Shown here: piece by piece, positions 7,192 through 14,927 of the stretch
How positions within the stretch are numbered: position 1 is the first letter of the stretch
Layout: every line of letters starts with the position of its first letter
Assembly (NCBI GenBank): GCA_902765035.1
Contig: CACWYF010000035.1
Coordinates: forward strand, 1 to 15,040
Direction: 5' to 3'
DNA: 15,040 bases
Source: an uncultured Eubacteriales bacterium
GTDB taxonomy: Bacteria; Bacillota; Clostridia; Peptostreptococcales; Anaerovoracaceae
Program-made: the position numbers and the translations under genes
The notes under the pieces: model-generated
Told to the model about the DNA's origin: nothing
Database searches by the model: none
The model's input: only the letters and a program-made list of their open reading frames with translations

Positions 7192-8883
7192 ATGGCAGAT
7201 AATCAGAAGATAATCAACATAGCAGTTATTGCTCACGTAGACGCAGGCAAATCCACTCTCGTGGATGCTCTCCTCGCTCAGTCGCATGTATTCCGTGACA
7301 ACGAGCAGGTCGTAGACTGCGTAATGGACTCCGACGCTATCGAGAGGGAGAGAGGTATCACTATCTACTCCAAGAACTGCTCGATAATGTACAAGGACTA
7401 CAAGATCAACATTGTGGATACTCCGGGACACGCCGACTTCAGCTCGGAAGTAGAGCGTATCATGAAGACTGTGGATACCGTTATCCTGCTTGTTGACTCC
7501 AGTGAAGGACCTATGCCGCAGACGAGATTCGTGCTGAACAAGTCGCTGCAGCAGGGCATCAATCCTATTCTGTTCATCAACAAGATAGACAAGAAAGATG
7601 CAAGGATAGATGAAGTAGTCGATGAGACTTATGAGCTCTTCATGGACCTTGAAGCCAATGATGACCAGCTCGATTTCCCGATCCTGTACGGCATAGCCCG
7701 TCAGGGGATCGCTGTCAATGATCCTTCAGAGGTGGAGGGCATTACCATCGGTGACGGACAGACCAAGATCAAGAAATCGCCTAAGGGATACGGAGGACTC
7801 AATATCGAGCCGCTCCTGGAGTGCATCGTGAACCACTGCGATCCGTATCCTGCAAGGGACGAAGAGCCGCTGCAGATGCAGGTTTCAACTCTTGCATATG
7901 ATGACTATATCGGCAGACTCGGTATCGGAAGGATAACAAGAGGTACCATTAAGGAAGCCCAGATGGTCGCTGTTACCAAGGAAGACGGCAGCGTCAGCAG
8001 AAACAAGATCAATCAGGTATTCGTTTATAAGGGGCTCAGCAGAGTGCCTGTAAGCGAGGCAAGAAGCGGAGACATCGTAGTTGTATCCGGCATATCGGAC
8101 ATCTCCATCGGAGAGACTATCTGCGATCCTGACAATCCGGAATCACTCGGAACCATCCACATCGAGGAGCCGACACTTTCCATGAACTTCATGGTAAACT
8201 CCTCGCCTTTTGCCGGCAAATCCGGAAAGTATGTGACATCAAGACACATCAAGGAAAGGCTGGAGAAGGAGCTCGAGGTCAACGTAGGACTTCTCGTGGA
8301 GCCTACAGATACGACTGATTCCTTCAAGGTATCCGGAAGAGGCGAGCTGCACCTGTCCATCCTCATCGAAAACATGAGAAGAGAGGGCTATGAGCTGGCT
8401 GTATCCAAGCCGGAGGTAGTCGTCAAGAGAGGCGAGAACGGCGAGAAGCTGGAGCCTGTTGAAGAGGTAGTCGTAAGCGTTCCTGATGAATACACAGGTC
8501 CGGTCATCTCCAAGCTCAATCTGAGAAAGGGCCTTATGAAGCAGATGTATTCAGAAGGCAACGGTTATTCAAGGATAATCTATACCGCTCCTACAAGAGG
8601 ACTGATGGGATACAGGACAGAGTTCATCAACGACACTCATGGTGAGGGAACCATGGTAAGGAGATTCGAGGGATTCGAGCCTTGGAAGGGCGACATTCCT
8701 GACAGGATCAACGGTGTAGCTGTAGCTCAGGAAGAGGGACACTGCACTGCATACGCCATCTTCACTATCCAGGAGAGAGTCCAGATGTTCGTCAAGCCGC
8801 AGGATCATGTCTATGAAGGACAGATCGTGGGAATGAACGAAAGATCAGACGATATGGTCGTCAATCCGTGCAGACTCACTTGA
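7192..8883 (+). CDS. typA: Ribosome-associated GTPase TypA/BipA, C-terminus broken by a deletion and frameshift
   Basis: TypA is an EF-G-like GTPase that binds 70S ribosomes and helps 50S assembly and stress adaptation. Visible motifs are AHVDAGKST (14-22, P-loop), [10 protein letters not shown] (switch I), DTPGHADF (76-83), NKID (130-133), then domains II and III ([20 protein letters not shown]) and the C-terminal-domain start ([19 protein letters not shown]). Up to VNPC (about residue 560) the family sequence is intact. Then the normal segment with K-K-K-x-x-T-N-x-R is missing: the frame reads RLT and stops at TGA 8881. The expected tail [18 protein letters not shown] continues in another frame to 9004. 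About 20-25 residues are lost, estimated from memory of the family. The missing segment belongs to the C-terminal loop that contacts the ribosome, so activity is likely impaired if the sequence is right. An AGGA site precedes ATG 7192. It sits between DUF2207 and pyc in one apparent transcript. Confidence 0.92.
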   Translation: MADNQKIINIAVIAHVDAGKSTLVDALLAQSHVFRDNEQVVDCVMDSDAIERERGITIYSKNCSIMYKDYKINIVDTPGHADFSSEVERIMKTVDTVILLVDSSEGPMPQTRFVLNKSLQQGINPILFINKIDKKDARIDEVVDETYELFMDLEANDDQLDFPILYGIARQGIAVNDPSEVEGITIGDGQTKIKKSPKGYGGLNIEPLLECIVNHCDPYPARDEEPLQMQVSTLAYDDYIGRLGIGRITRGTIKEAQMVAVTKEDGSVSRNKINQVFVYKGLSRVPVSEARSGDIVVVSGISDISIGETICDPDNPESLGTIHIEEPTLSMNFMVNSSPFAGKSGKYVTSRHIKERLEKELEVNVGLLVEPTDTTDSFKVSGRGELHLSILIENMRREGYELAVSKPEVVVKRGENGEKLEPVEEVVVSVPDEYTGPVISKLNLRKGLMKQMYSEGNGYSRIIYTAPTRGLMGYRTEFINDTHGEGTMVRRFEGFEPWKGDIPDRINGVAVAQEEGHCTAYAIFTIQERVQMFVKPQDHVYEGQIVGMNERSDDMVVNPCRLT

Positions 8884-9004
8884 GGAGGCGCTCGAGTTCA
8901 TAGCAGACGATGAGCTGGTCGAAGTAACACCGGACGACATCAGACTGCGCAAGAAGCTGCTTACAGAGCTGGAGAGACGTAAATACAACAACAGAAACAG
9001 ATAA
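8873..9004 (+). pseudogene. typA: Out-of-frame C-terminal remnant of typA
   Basis: Read from 8873 in a frame shifted relative to typA, the sequence gives [20 protein letters not shown], then [20 protein letters not shown] and RNR, then TAA (9002-9004). This is the normal end of TypA/BipA. No start codon or ribosome site precedes it, so it would not be translated on its own. It shows that typA was full length before the break near 8871-8881. Confidence 0.9.
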
Positions 9005-9032
9005 ATCATTACCGTAAACAACGGAGGGGTAT

Positions 9033-12000
9033 ATGCCGGAGATAAGAAAATTCAGAAAAGTACTCATCGCCAACCGTGGTGAGATCGCTATCAGAGTAAT
9101 TCGTGCGTGCAGAGAGCTGGGGATCAGGACTGTAGCCATCTATTCAGCTGAGGACAAGAACTCCCTGTTCCGCACCAAGGCCCATGAGTCATACGAGATA
9201 GGAAAGGGCAAGAGCCCTATCGATGCATATCTCGATATCGATGAAATAATCCGCATGGCTAAGACCAAGGGCTGTGATGCGATCCATCCGGGATACGGTT
9301 TTCTTTCCGAGAATCCTGACTTTGCAGAGGCATGCGAAGAGGCAGGGATCGCATTCATCGGACCTACGCATGAGATGATGAACCGTCTCGGGGACAAGAT
9401 CCAGTCCAAAATGGTCGCTGATGAAGTAGGCGTACCGTGCATCCCGGGTGTAGAGGCTGCCATCAGCAACGATGATGACGCGATAGAGTTCGCGAATGCG
9501 GCAGGATACCCTATAATGCTCAAGGCAGCTGCAGGCGGCGGCGGAAGAGGAATGAGGATCGTCCGCAAAGAGGAGGACCTCCTGCCTCAGTTCCACAGCG
9601 CTCAGAACGAGGCTGTCAAGGCATTCGGAAACGGCGATATATTTATCGAGAAATACATCGAGGAGCCTAAGCACATCGAAGTGCAGATCCTCGGAGACAA
9701 GTACGGCAATGTAGTTCATCTGTATGAGAGAGACTGCTCCGTACAGAGAAGACACCAGAAGGTAGTTGAGTTCACACCTGCTCTGTGTATCACTGAAGAG
9801 CAGAGACAGGCTATATGCGAGGATGCTCTTAAGATCGCGCGCGCTGTCAATTACAGAAGTGCGGGTACGGTCGAGTTCCTTGTGGACAGGGAAGGCAACC
9901 ACTACTTTATCGAAATGAATACAAGGATCCAGGTCGAGCATACGGTCAGTGAGCTGATCACAGGTATCGATCTCGTCCAGGCGATGATCCTGGTAGCTGA
10001 GGGCTACAGACTTGACTCGGAAGAGATCAACATCAAGTGCCAGGACGACATCCAGGTTCGCGGATACGCGATCCAGTGCCGTGTAACGACCGAGGACCCG
10101 ACCAATAATTTTGCACCTGATACCGGTACGATCACAGAGTACCGCTCTGCATCAGGAAACGGCATCAGACTCGACGGCGGAAACGGTTTTACCGGTTCTG
10201 TCATCACACCGTACTACGATTCGCTGCTCGTCAAGATCTGCTCGCATGACAGAACATTCAACGGCGCATGCAGCAAGGCGGTAAGAGCTCTCAAGGAGAT
10301 GAAAGTAACAGGAGTAAAGACCAACATCGGATTCCTTCTGAACCTTCTGAACCATCCGACTTTCCGTAAGGGAGAGTGCAACACGGGATTCATTGAACAC
10401 AATCCTGAGCTTCTCAATATCCGCTCCGTTGCGGACAAGGAGGCACAGGTGCTCGACTTCCTCGGAGACATGGTTGTCAACGGACGTAAGGACAAGGCCG
10501 GGACATTTAATATCCCTGTTATTCCTGAGGTAAAGAGAACTGAGATCGTCGGACTCAGAGGAACCAAGCAGTTATTCGAGGAAAAGGGCGCCAAAGGAGT
10601 ATCCGACTGGGTACTCGACCAGAAGAAGGTGCTCATTACAGATACATCGCTGAGAGACGCTCAGCAGTCCCTGATCGCGACCAGAGTAAGGACGAGAGAC
10701 ATGGAGAGGATAGCACCTGCCATGGCTCTGTACGGCAAAGACCTGTTCTCGTATGAGATGTGGGGCGGCGCTACATTCGACGTTGCGATGAGATTCCTCG
10801 GAGAGGATCCGTGGGAGAGACTTGAGACACTCAGAAGTGAGATCCCTAACGTTCTCTTCCAGATGCTCATAAGAGGTGCCAACGCGGTAGGATACAAGAA
10901 CTACCCGGACAACACGATCAGGAAGTTCGTCCAGGAGGCGAAGAAGGCGGGCATCGATGTGTTCCGCATATTCGACTCGCTGAACTGGGTACGCGGCATA
11001 GAGGTCGCACTTGACGAGGTCCTGAATGTCGGAGGCATAGCAGAGCCTGCTATGTGCTACACAGGCGACATCCTCGACGAGAGCCGTGACAAGTACACTC
11101 TTGACTACTATGTAAAGATGGCCAAGACCCTCGAAAAGCAGGGCGCTCACATAATCGGCATCAAGGACATGTCCGGACTTCTCAAGCCGGTAGCTGCATT
11201 CAGACTGATCAAGGCTCTCAAGAACGAAGTCGCAGTGCCTATCCACCTGCATACTCACGATACATCCGGCAACGGAGTAGCTACTCTGATGCTTGCAGCT
11301 GAGGCAGGCGTAGACATCGTGGATGCTGCATTCAACAGCATGTCCGGCCTGACATCACAGCCGGCTCTGAACTCTTTCGTCGCTGCTCTTGAGAACAGTG
11401 AGAGAGATACCAGGATGGATACCAGAGGCCTGCAGAGGATCTCCGACTACTGGAGCGATGTAAGACCTGTATACGGAGACTTTGAGTCAGACCTCAAGGC
11501 TACTACAGCTGAGATCTACAGACTCGAGATCCCGGGCGGACAGTATTCCAACCTCAAGCCGCAGGTCGAGAGCTTTGGCATCGGATACAAGTTCGACGAG
11601 GTCAAGGACATGTATGTCAAGGTCAATAAGATGCTCGGCGACATCATCAAGGTAACACCGTCATCCAAAATGGTAGGAGACCTTGCGATATTCATGGTCC
11701 AGAACGACCTGACACCTGAGAACATCGTTGAGAAGGGTGCTGATTTTGACTTCCCTGACAGTGTTGTCACATACTTCGAAGGAATGATGGGACAGCCTGA
11801 GTTCGGATTCCCTGAGGACCTGCAGAAAGTAGTACTCAAGGACAGAAAGCCGATCACCGTAAGACCGGGAGAACTGCTGCCGCCTGATGACTTTGACGAG
11901 TTCAGGCGCCACCTGACGGAAGATCTCGATCTTGAAGGAACGGATCAGGAGCTCGTTTCGTACTCCATGTACAGCAAGGTATTCGATGACTACATCAAGA

Positions 12001-12488
12001 AGCTCCGTGAGGTAGGCAACTTCCGCAATATGGGCAGTGATGTATTCTTCCACGGCATCGCTCTCGGACAGACAGTCGAGGTAGAGCTCAAGCCGGGCAA
12101 GATCATGGTCATCACACTTGAAGATATCGGAGATACCGATGAGGCAGGAAACCGTGACCTCACATTCACCGTCGACGGTTACAGAAGAGTCGTCAGCATA
12201 AAGGATAAGCAGGCTCTGACCAAGTCCGTTGCGGGATCACAGATCCAGTTTGCTAACCAGGACGACGAGAAGGAGATCGGAGCCAACATTCCTGGAACCA
12301 TCATCAAGGTGCTCGTATCCGAGGGTGATGAGGTCAAACAGGGTCAGCCGATCGCGATCATCGAGGCCATGAAGATGGAGACCAATGTCATCTCGACAGG
12401 TGATGGTGTCATCGCAAAAATATATGTCAAGGAAGCGGAAAGCGTCAAGTCAGGACAGCTTATCGCACGCCTGGAAGATATACAGTAG
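9033..12488 (+). CDS. pyc: Pyruvate carboxylase (single-chain, biotin-dependent)
   Basis: The enzyme carboxylates pyruvate to oxaloacetate with bicarbonate and ATP. The 1151-residue chain has all parts in the usual order. The biotin carboxylase domain (about 1-460) shows ANRGEIAIRVIRACRELGI, GGGGRGM (168-174, ATP loop) and EMNTRIQVEHT (from 294). The carboxyltransferase domain (about 530-800) has TDTSLRDAQQS with metal ligand Asp537 or Asp542 nearby, GIKDMSG with Lys711 as the expected carboxylated lysine, and HLHTHDTSGNG with His740 and His742 as metal ligands. The allosteric and tetramer region follows. The C-terminal biotin carrier holds EAMKMET with biotinyl Lys1114. Length matches the alpha4 type (about 1140-1180). 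GGAGG lies 5 bases before ATG 9033. It starts 28 bases after the typA remnant and is probably read through from the promoter at 5132. It looks intact. Likely role: anaplerosis in a fermenter. Confidence 0.97.
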   Translation: MPEIRKFRKVLIANRGEIAIRVIRACRELGIRTVAIYSAEDKNSLFRTKAHESYEIGKGKSPIDAYLDIDEIIRMAKTKGCDAIHPGYGFLSENPDFAEACEEAGIAFIGPTHEMMNRLGDKIQSKMVADEVGVPCIPGVEAAISNDDDAIEFANAAGYPIMLKAAAGGGGRGMRIVRKEEDLLPQFHSAQNEAVKAFGNGDIFIEKYIEEPKHIEVQILGDKYGNVVHLYERDCSVQRRHQKVVEFTPALCITEEQRQAICEDALKIARAVNYRSAGTVEFLVDREGNHYFIEMNTRIQVEHTVSELITGIDLVQAMILVAEGYRLDSEEINIKCQDDIQVRGYAIQCRVTTEDPTNNFAPDTGTITEYRSASGNGIRLDGGNGFTGSVITPYYDSLLVKICSHDRTFNGACSKAVRALKEMKVTGVKTNIGFLLNLLNHPTFRKGECNTGFIEHNPELLNIRSVADKEAQVLDFLGDMVVNGRKDKAGTFNIPVIPEVKRTEIVGLRGTKQLFEEKGAKGVSDWVLDQKKVLITDTSLRDAQQSLIATRVRTRDMERIAPAMALYGKDLFSYEMWGGATFDVAMRFLGEDPWERLETLRSEIPNVLFQMLIRGANAVGYKNYPDNTIRKFVQEAKKAGIDVFRIFDSLNWVRGIEVALDEVLNVGGIAEPAMCYTGDILDESRDKYTLDYYVKMAKTLEKQGAHIIGIKDMSGLLKPVAAFRLIKALKNEVAVPIHLHTHDTSGNGVATLMLAAEAGVDIVDAAFNSMSGLTSQPALNSFVAALENSERDTRMDTRGLQRISDYWSDVRPVYGDFESDLKATTAEIYRLEIPGGQYSNLKPQVESFGIGYKFDEVKDMYVKVNKMLGDIIKVTPSSKMVGDLAIFMVQNDLTPENIVEKGADFDFPDSVVTYFEGMMGQPEFGFPEDLQKVVLKDRKPITVRPGELLPPDDFDEFRRHLTEDLDLEGTDQELVSYSMYSKVFDDYIKKLREVGNFRNMGSDVFFHGIALGQTVEVELKPGKIMVITLEDIGDTDEAGNRDLTFTVDGYRRVVSIKDKQALTKSVAGSQIQFANQDDEKEIGANIPGTIIKVLVSEGDEVKQGQPIAIIEAMKMETNVISTGDGVIAKIYVKEAESVKSGQLIARLEDIQ

Positions 12489-12494
12489 TAATTA

Positions 12495-12687
12495 AAAAGG
12501 GAGCATATCTGAATAATTGCAGTCCTCATCGCAGGACAATTCGCGAAACGCTTCGTACTTCGCGGGACACTTGCAAAACTCGCTTCGCTCAGACAGTTGC
12601 AAGTGTCAGCCGCTCAGTTACTCAGCATTCTTCGGAATTGTCTTGCTGCTCTTGCGGGTTGACAATTCTTCAGATATGCTCCCTTTT
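12495..12687. repeat. Structured palindromic intergenic element, its outer stem acting as the pyc terminator
   Basis: The outer arms 12495-12513 and 12669-12687 are a perfect 19-bp inverted repeat (aaaagggagcatatctgaa). After one mismatch the pairing continues 5 bp (aattg with caatt). Inside are nested hairpins: gtcct/aggac (12522-12526 with 12533-12537), cgcgaa/ttcgcg (12542-12547 with 12559-12564, inner acg/cgt), gacacttgcaa/ttgcaagtgtc (12566-12576 with 12597-12607, 11 bp) and gaattgtc/gacaattc (12635-12642 with 12661-12668). The octamer gacaattc also occurs at 12535-12542, giving alternative pairings. The fold is cloverleaf-like. The outer stem ends in TTTTATT on the plus strand and would stop pyc transcription. 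There is no coding content. It resembles a small non-autonomous palindromic element of the MITE or REP kind, or a complex terminator. Only a 3-base att flanks both ends, too short to prove a target duplication. Confidence 0.7.
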
Positions 12688-12729
12688 ATTCAAGACTGTA
12701 AAAAACGTGCAGAGATGCCCGACATAATG

Positions 12730-12735
12730 TATAAT
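12730..12735 (+). promoter_or_regulatory. Likely -10 box of the buk promoter
   Basis: A perfect TATAAT lies 89 bases before the buk ATG. The base run at the expected -35 position (GTGCAG) is poor, so the promoter may be weak or need an activator. A short gacc/ggtc hairpin follows at about 12742-12753. I see no known riboswitch in the leader. Confidence 0.5.
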
Positions 12736-12823
12736 TGTTAGGACCGTGTGGTCTTATGAATAAAAAACACAAATTAATCCCCTGATCAAAATAAAGGTGT
12801 AAGCCGAAAGGAGTATTTATCTC

Positions 12824-13894
12824 ATGAAGAAGATTCTTGTTATCAACCCTGGCGCTACTTCAACAAAGATCTGCGTATTTGAAGATGAGAATGAGGTGAT
12901 GCGTGTAGGCATCGACCATGATGCTGCTGAGATCGCTAAGTATCCTCATGTCGTAGATCAGGCTCCGTTCAGAAAGGAAGCCATCCTGAAGACTATCGAG
13001 GAGAAGGGATACAAGCTCACTGACTTTGATGCTATCTGCGGAAGAGGCGGACTGTTCAAACACATCCCGTCCGGTACATACAAGGTAAATGATGCTGTTA
13101 TCCGCGACATCAAGAATCCTCCTTACGGCGAGCACGCAGCTAACCTCGGAGCATACATCTCCAAGGAACTCGCTGATTCCGTAGGCATCCCTTCATTCTT
13201 CGTAGACCCTGTCTGCGTTGATGAGATGGAGCCGCTTGCAAGATATTCAGGACTCGGACTTGAAGGATTCGAAAGACAGTCGTTCTTCCATCCTCTCAAC
13301 CATAAGTCGGTAGCCCGCAAGGCTGCAAAGCAGCTCGGCAAGGCATATGAGGAGCTCAACCTTGTCATCTGCCACCTCGGCGGCGGCGTATCTGTAGCGG
13401 CTCATAAGAAGGGCAAAGTCGTTGATGTAAACAACGTCAAGGACGACGGTGCGATGGGCATGGACAGAGGCGGAGCTCTTCCTGCGAACGCACTTGTAAA
13501 TCTCTGCTTCAAGGAGGGCATGACCAAGGCTGATGTCAAGAGGATCATCGGACAGGAGGCCGGAATCTACTCATATACAGGAACAAAGGACTTCAGAGTA
13601 GTAGAGAATGCTGCATTTGATGACGGTGATGAGAAGATGATGATGGCGTTCAAGGCTATCGCTTATCAGCTGGCTAAGGATATCGGTGCTATGTCTGCAG
13701 TTCTCAGATATGATGTCGATGCTATCATCTTTACAGGCGGAATGGCATACTCTGAGAGATTCTGCGAGGAGATCAGCTCATATGTAAGCAAGATCGCACC
13801 TATCATGAGATTCCCGGGGGAAGAGGAGATGAAGGCTCTTGCAGAAGGAGCTCTCAAGGCTCTCGAGACAGGACACTGGGAAATCTACGAGTAA
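12824..13894 (+). CDS. buk: Butyrate kinase
   Basis: Butyrate kinase transfers phosphate between butyryl phosphate and ADP, giving butyrate and ATP at the end of the phosphotransbutyrylase route. The 356-residue product belongs to the acetokinase fold family: ILVINPGATSTK (4-15, phosphate loop), GRGGLFKHIPSGTY, PFVDPVC-type segment (FFVDPVCVDEMEPLARYSGL), RQSFFHPLNHKSVA, LVICHLGGGVSVAAHKKG, DDGAMGMDRGGALPAN and IIFTGGMAYSERF (nucleotide site). The length and order match buk rather than the longer acetate kinase (about 400). Branched-chain fatty-acid kinase is a close alternative. AAGGAG lies 9 bases before ATG 12824. It stands alone between its own promoter and terminator, while in many clostridia it sits beside ptb, which is not in this window. 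No defect is seen. Confidence 0.95.
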   Translation: MKKILVINPGATSTKICVFEDENEVMRVGIDHDAAEIAKYPHVVDQAPFRKEAILKTIEEKGYKLTDFDAICGRGGLFKHIPSGTYKVNDAVIRDIKNPPYGEHAANLGAYISKELADSVGIPSFFVDPVCVDEMEPLARYSGLGLEGFERQSFFHPLNHKSVARKAAKQLGKAYEELNLVICHLGGGVSVAAHKKGKVVDVNNVKDDGAMGMDRGGALPANALVNLCFKEGMTKADVKRIIGQEAGIYSYTGTKDFRVVENAAFDDGDEKMMMAFKAIAYQLAKDIGAMSAVLRYDVDAIIFTGGMAYSERFCEEISSYVSKIAPIMRFPGEEEMKALAEGALKALETGHWEIYE

Positions 13895-13922
13895 CTGGCA
13901 GAATTAATACAGATCGCAGAAG

Positions 13923-13951
13923 ACAGCGGGCAATATCGGCCCGCTGTTTTT
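13923..13951 (+). terminator. Intrinsic terminator after buk
   Basis: acagcgggc (13923-13931) pairs with gcccgctgt (13939-13947), a perfect 9-bp GC-rich stem with a 7-base loop, followed by a T-run. It starts 28 bases after the buk stop. Confidence 0.92.
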
Positions 13952-13984
13952 GAATGTCATAATGGAAATAAAATGGAAAATTAA

Positions 13985-14013
13985 TTGCAATAAACGAACA
14001 CTTGTGCTAAAAT
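13985..14013 (+). promoter_or_regulatory. Promoter of the HTH-Uma2 gene
   Basis: TTGCAA (13985-13990), a 17-base spacer and TAAAAT (14008-14013) preceded by TGC (extended -10) form a good promoter. Transcription would start near 14020, which rules out the ATG at 14016 as the translation start. Confidence 0.7.
13995..14008. promoter_or_regulatory. LexA-like (SOS) box in the promoter spacer
   Basis: CGAACACTTGTGCT fits the Gram-positive LexA pattern CGAAC-N4-GTTCG with two mismatches in the right half (GAAC-N4-GTGC). Its place between -35 and -10 is where a repressor would block transcription. It is one imperfect site, so the call is tentative. Confidence 0.35.
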
Positions 14014-14016
14014 AGA

Positions 14017-14038
14017 TGCATAGTAATTGCATAGTAAT
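14017..14038 (+). repeat. Tandem 11-bp duplication at the transcription start
   Basis: tgcatagtaat occurs twice head to tail with no spacer and no mismatch. It spans the predicted +1 region of the HTH-Uma2 gene. Spacing of about one helical turn would suit two protein subunits on one DNA face, perhaps the gene's own HTH domain; a simple slippage duplication is equally possible. Confidence 0.6.
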
Positions 14039-14075
14039 AATGAAAAGTATAATTGCTGCCACTGGGGGTGAGTGC

Positions 14076-14918
14076 GTGAATATAGACGAAATGAAACGTT
14101 ATAAATACGAGCTTGGACTGACTTCCGAGATGATCGCTGAACGCTCAGGTGTTCCTCTCAGTACTGTGCAGAAGATTTTTGCCGGAATCACGACCAACCC
14201 GAGACTGGAGACAAGACTCAGGATAGAGCGCGTCCTTCTGAAGGAGAATGCTGACAGATATTTTTACAGTACAGATGACAGCGGAGCTTCAGTTGTCAGA
14301 GAATCGAATCTGGCCAAGCTGTACGGAAAGGTTGAAACTGTGAATAATCAGCTGGAAGTACAGGAGATTCATAGTACAGGTGATAAGGCCGGACCATATA
14401 CTGTTGAAGATTATATAAGAGTTTCTGCAGACAGGAGAGTAGAACTCATCAACGGTTATCTGTATGATCTTGATTCACCAACATCCAGACATCAGATGGC
14501 AACCTCACTTATCATGAAGGAACTTCTTGATTATGCTGAAAGGCATGACTTTGAATGCATGCCGTATCAGTCTCCGCTTGACGTAAGGCTCAACCGTGAC
14601 AACAGGACGATGCTGCAGCCGGATCTTTTCGTAATATGTCAGAATGACGCGGTGGATAACGGAAAATACATAGAAGGTGCCCCTGACTTTGTGATTGAGG
14701 TCCTGTCACCATCGACGGCCGTAAGGGATATGAAGGATAAGCTGAATGCATACTTTGAGGCAGGGGTAAGAGAATACTGGGTGATAGACCTTGATATGTT
14801 CATAATTGATGTTTTCAGCTATGAAAATGCAGAGATGTTTAAAAGATACACATTTCCTTTATCATATTCCTTATTACCAAATAGCCATCTTCCAGAAAGT
14901 TCACTGCAACACATATAA
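14076..14918 (+). CDS. HTH domain fused to a Uma2-family (PD-(D/E)XK-fold) putative nuclease
   Basis: From GTG 14076 the product is 280 residues. The N-terminal part (about 1-50) is a helix-turn-helix of the XRE/Cro kind: YELGLTSEMIAERSGVPLST then VQKIFAGI. A linker (about 60-105) leads to a Uma2 domain (former DUF820): YTVEDYIRV, RVELINGYLYDLDSPTSRHQ, then QPDLFVIC (the D of the PD motif), DFVIEVLSPSTAVRDMKDKL (the E and K positions) and AYFEAGVREYWVIDL. Uma2 proteins are common stand-alone genes with predicted nuclease fold and no settled role. GTG is chosen because GGGGGTGA lies 7 bases upstream; the in-frame ATGs at 14016 and 14040 lack such a site, and 14016 precedes the predicted +1. 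The last 24 or so residues after KRYTF do not look like the family's usual end and are AT-rich in DNA, so the 3' end may be replaced. Confidence 0.85.
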   Translation: MNIDEMKRYKYELGLTSEMIAERSGVPLSTVQKIFAGITTNPRLETRLRIERVLLKENADRYFYSTDDSGASVVRESNLAKLYGKVETVNNQLEVQEIHSTGDKAGPYTVEDYIRVSADRRVELINGYLYDLDSPTSRHQMATSLIMKELLDYAERHDFECMPYQSPLDVRLNRDNRTMLQPDLFVICQNDAVDNGKYIEGAPDFVIEVLSPSTAVRDMKDKLNAYFEAGVREYWVIDLDMFIIDVFSYENAEMFKRYTFPLSYSLLPNSHLPESSLQHI

Positions 14919-14927
14919 TCTGTTGCA
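14905..14927. repeat. Inverted repeat at the end of the HTH-Uma2 gene
   Basis: tgcaaca (14905-14911) and tgttgca (14921-14927) are perfect inverted copies around 9 bases. There is no T-run, so it is not a clear terminator; it could be an operator for the gene beyond the window. A second, 6-bp pair (tgtgta/tacaca) lies near 14972-14993. Confidence 0.4.

Noticed and set aside
8861..8900. Programmed ribosomal frameshift in typA
   Set aside because: No slippery heptamer is present, and conserved residues are missing as well as the frame, so a deletion explains it better.
9189..9941. Long open frame on the minus strand opposite pyc (about 250 codons)
   Set aside because: It lies antisense to the conserved biotin carboxylase domain, has no family resemblance or ribosome site, and is explained by codon bias of the plus-strand gene.
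10572..11258. Long open frame on the minus strand opposite the pyc carboxyltransferase domain
   Set aside because: Same reason: full overlap with strongly conserved coding sequence and no independent evidence.
12495..12687. CRISPR array or riboswitch
   Set aside because: There are no regularly spaced direct repeats, and the fold does not match any riboswitch I know; the location after a stop codon fits a terminator or dispersed element.
12517..12741. Small open frame in the pyc-buk gap
   Set aside because: It runs through the hairpin-rich element, lacks a ribosome site and has a composition dictated by inverted repeats.
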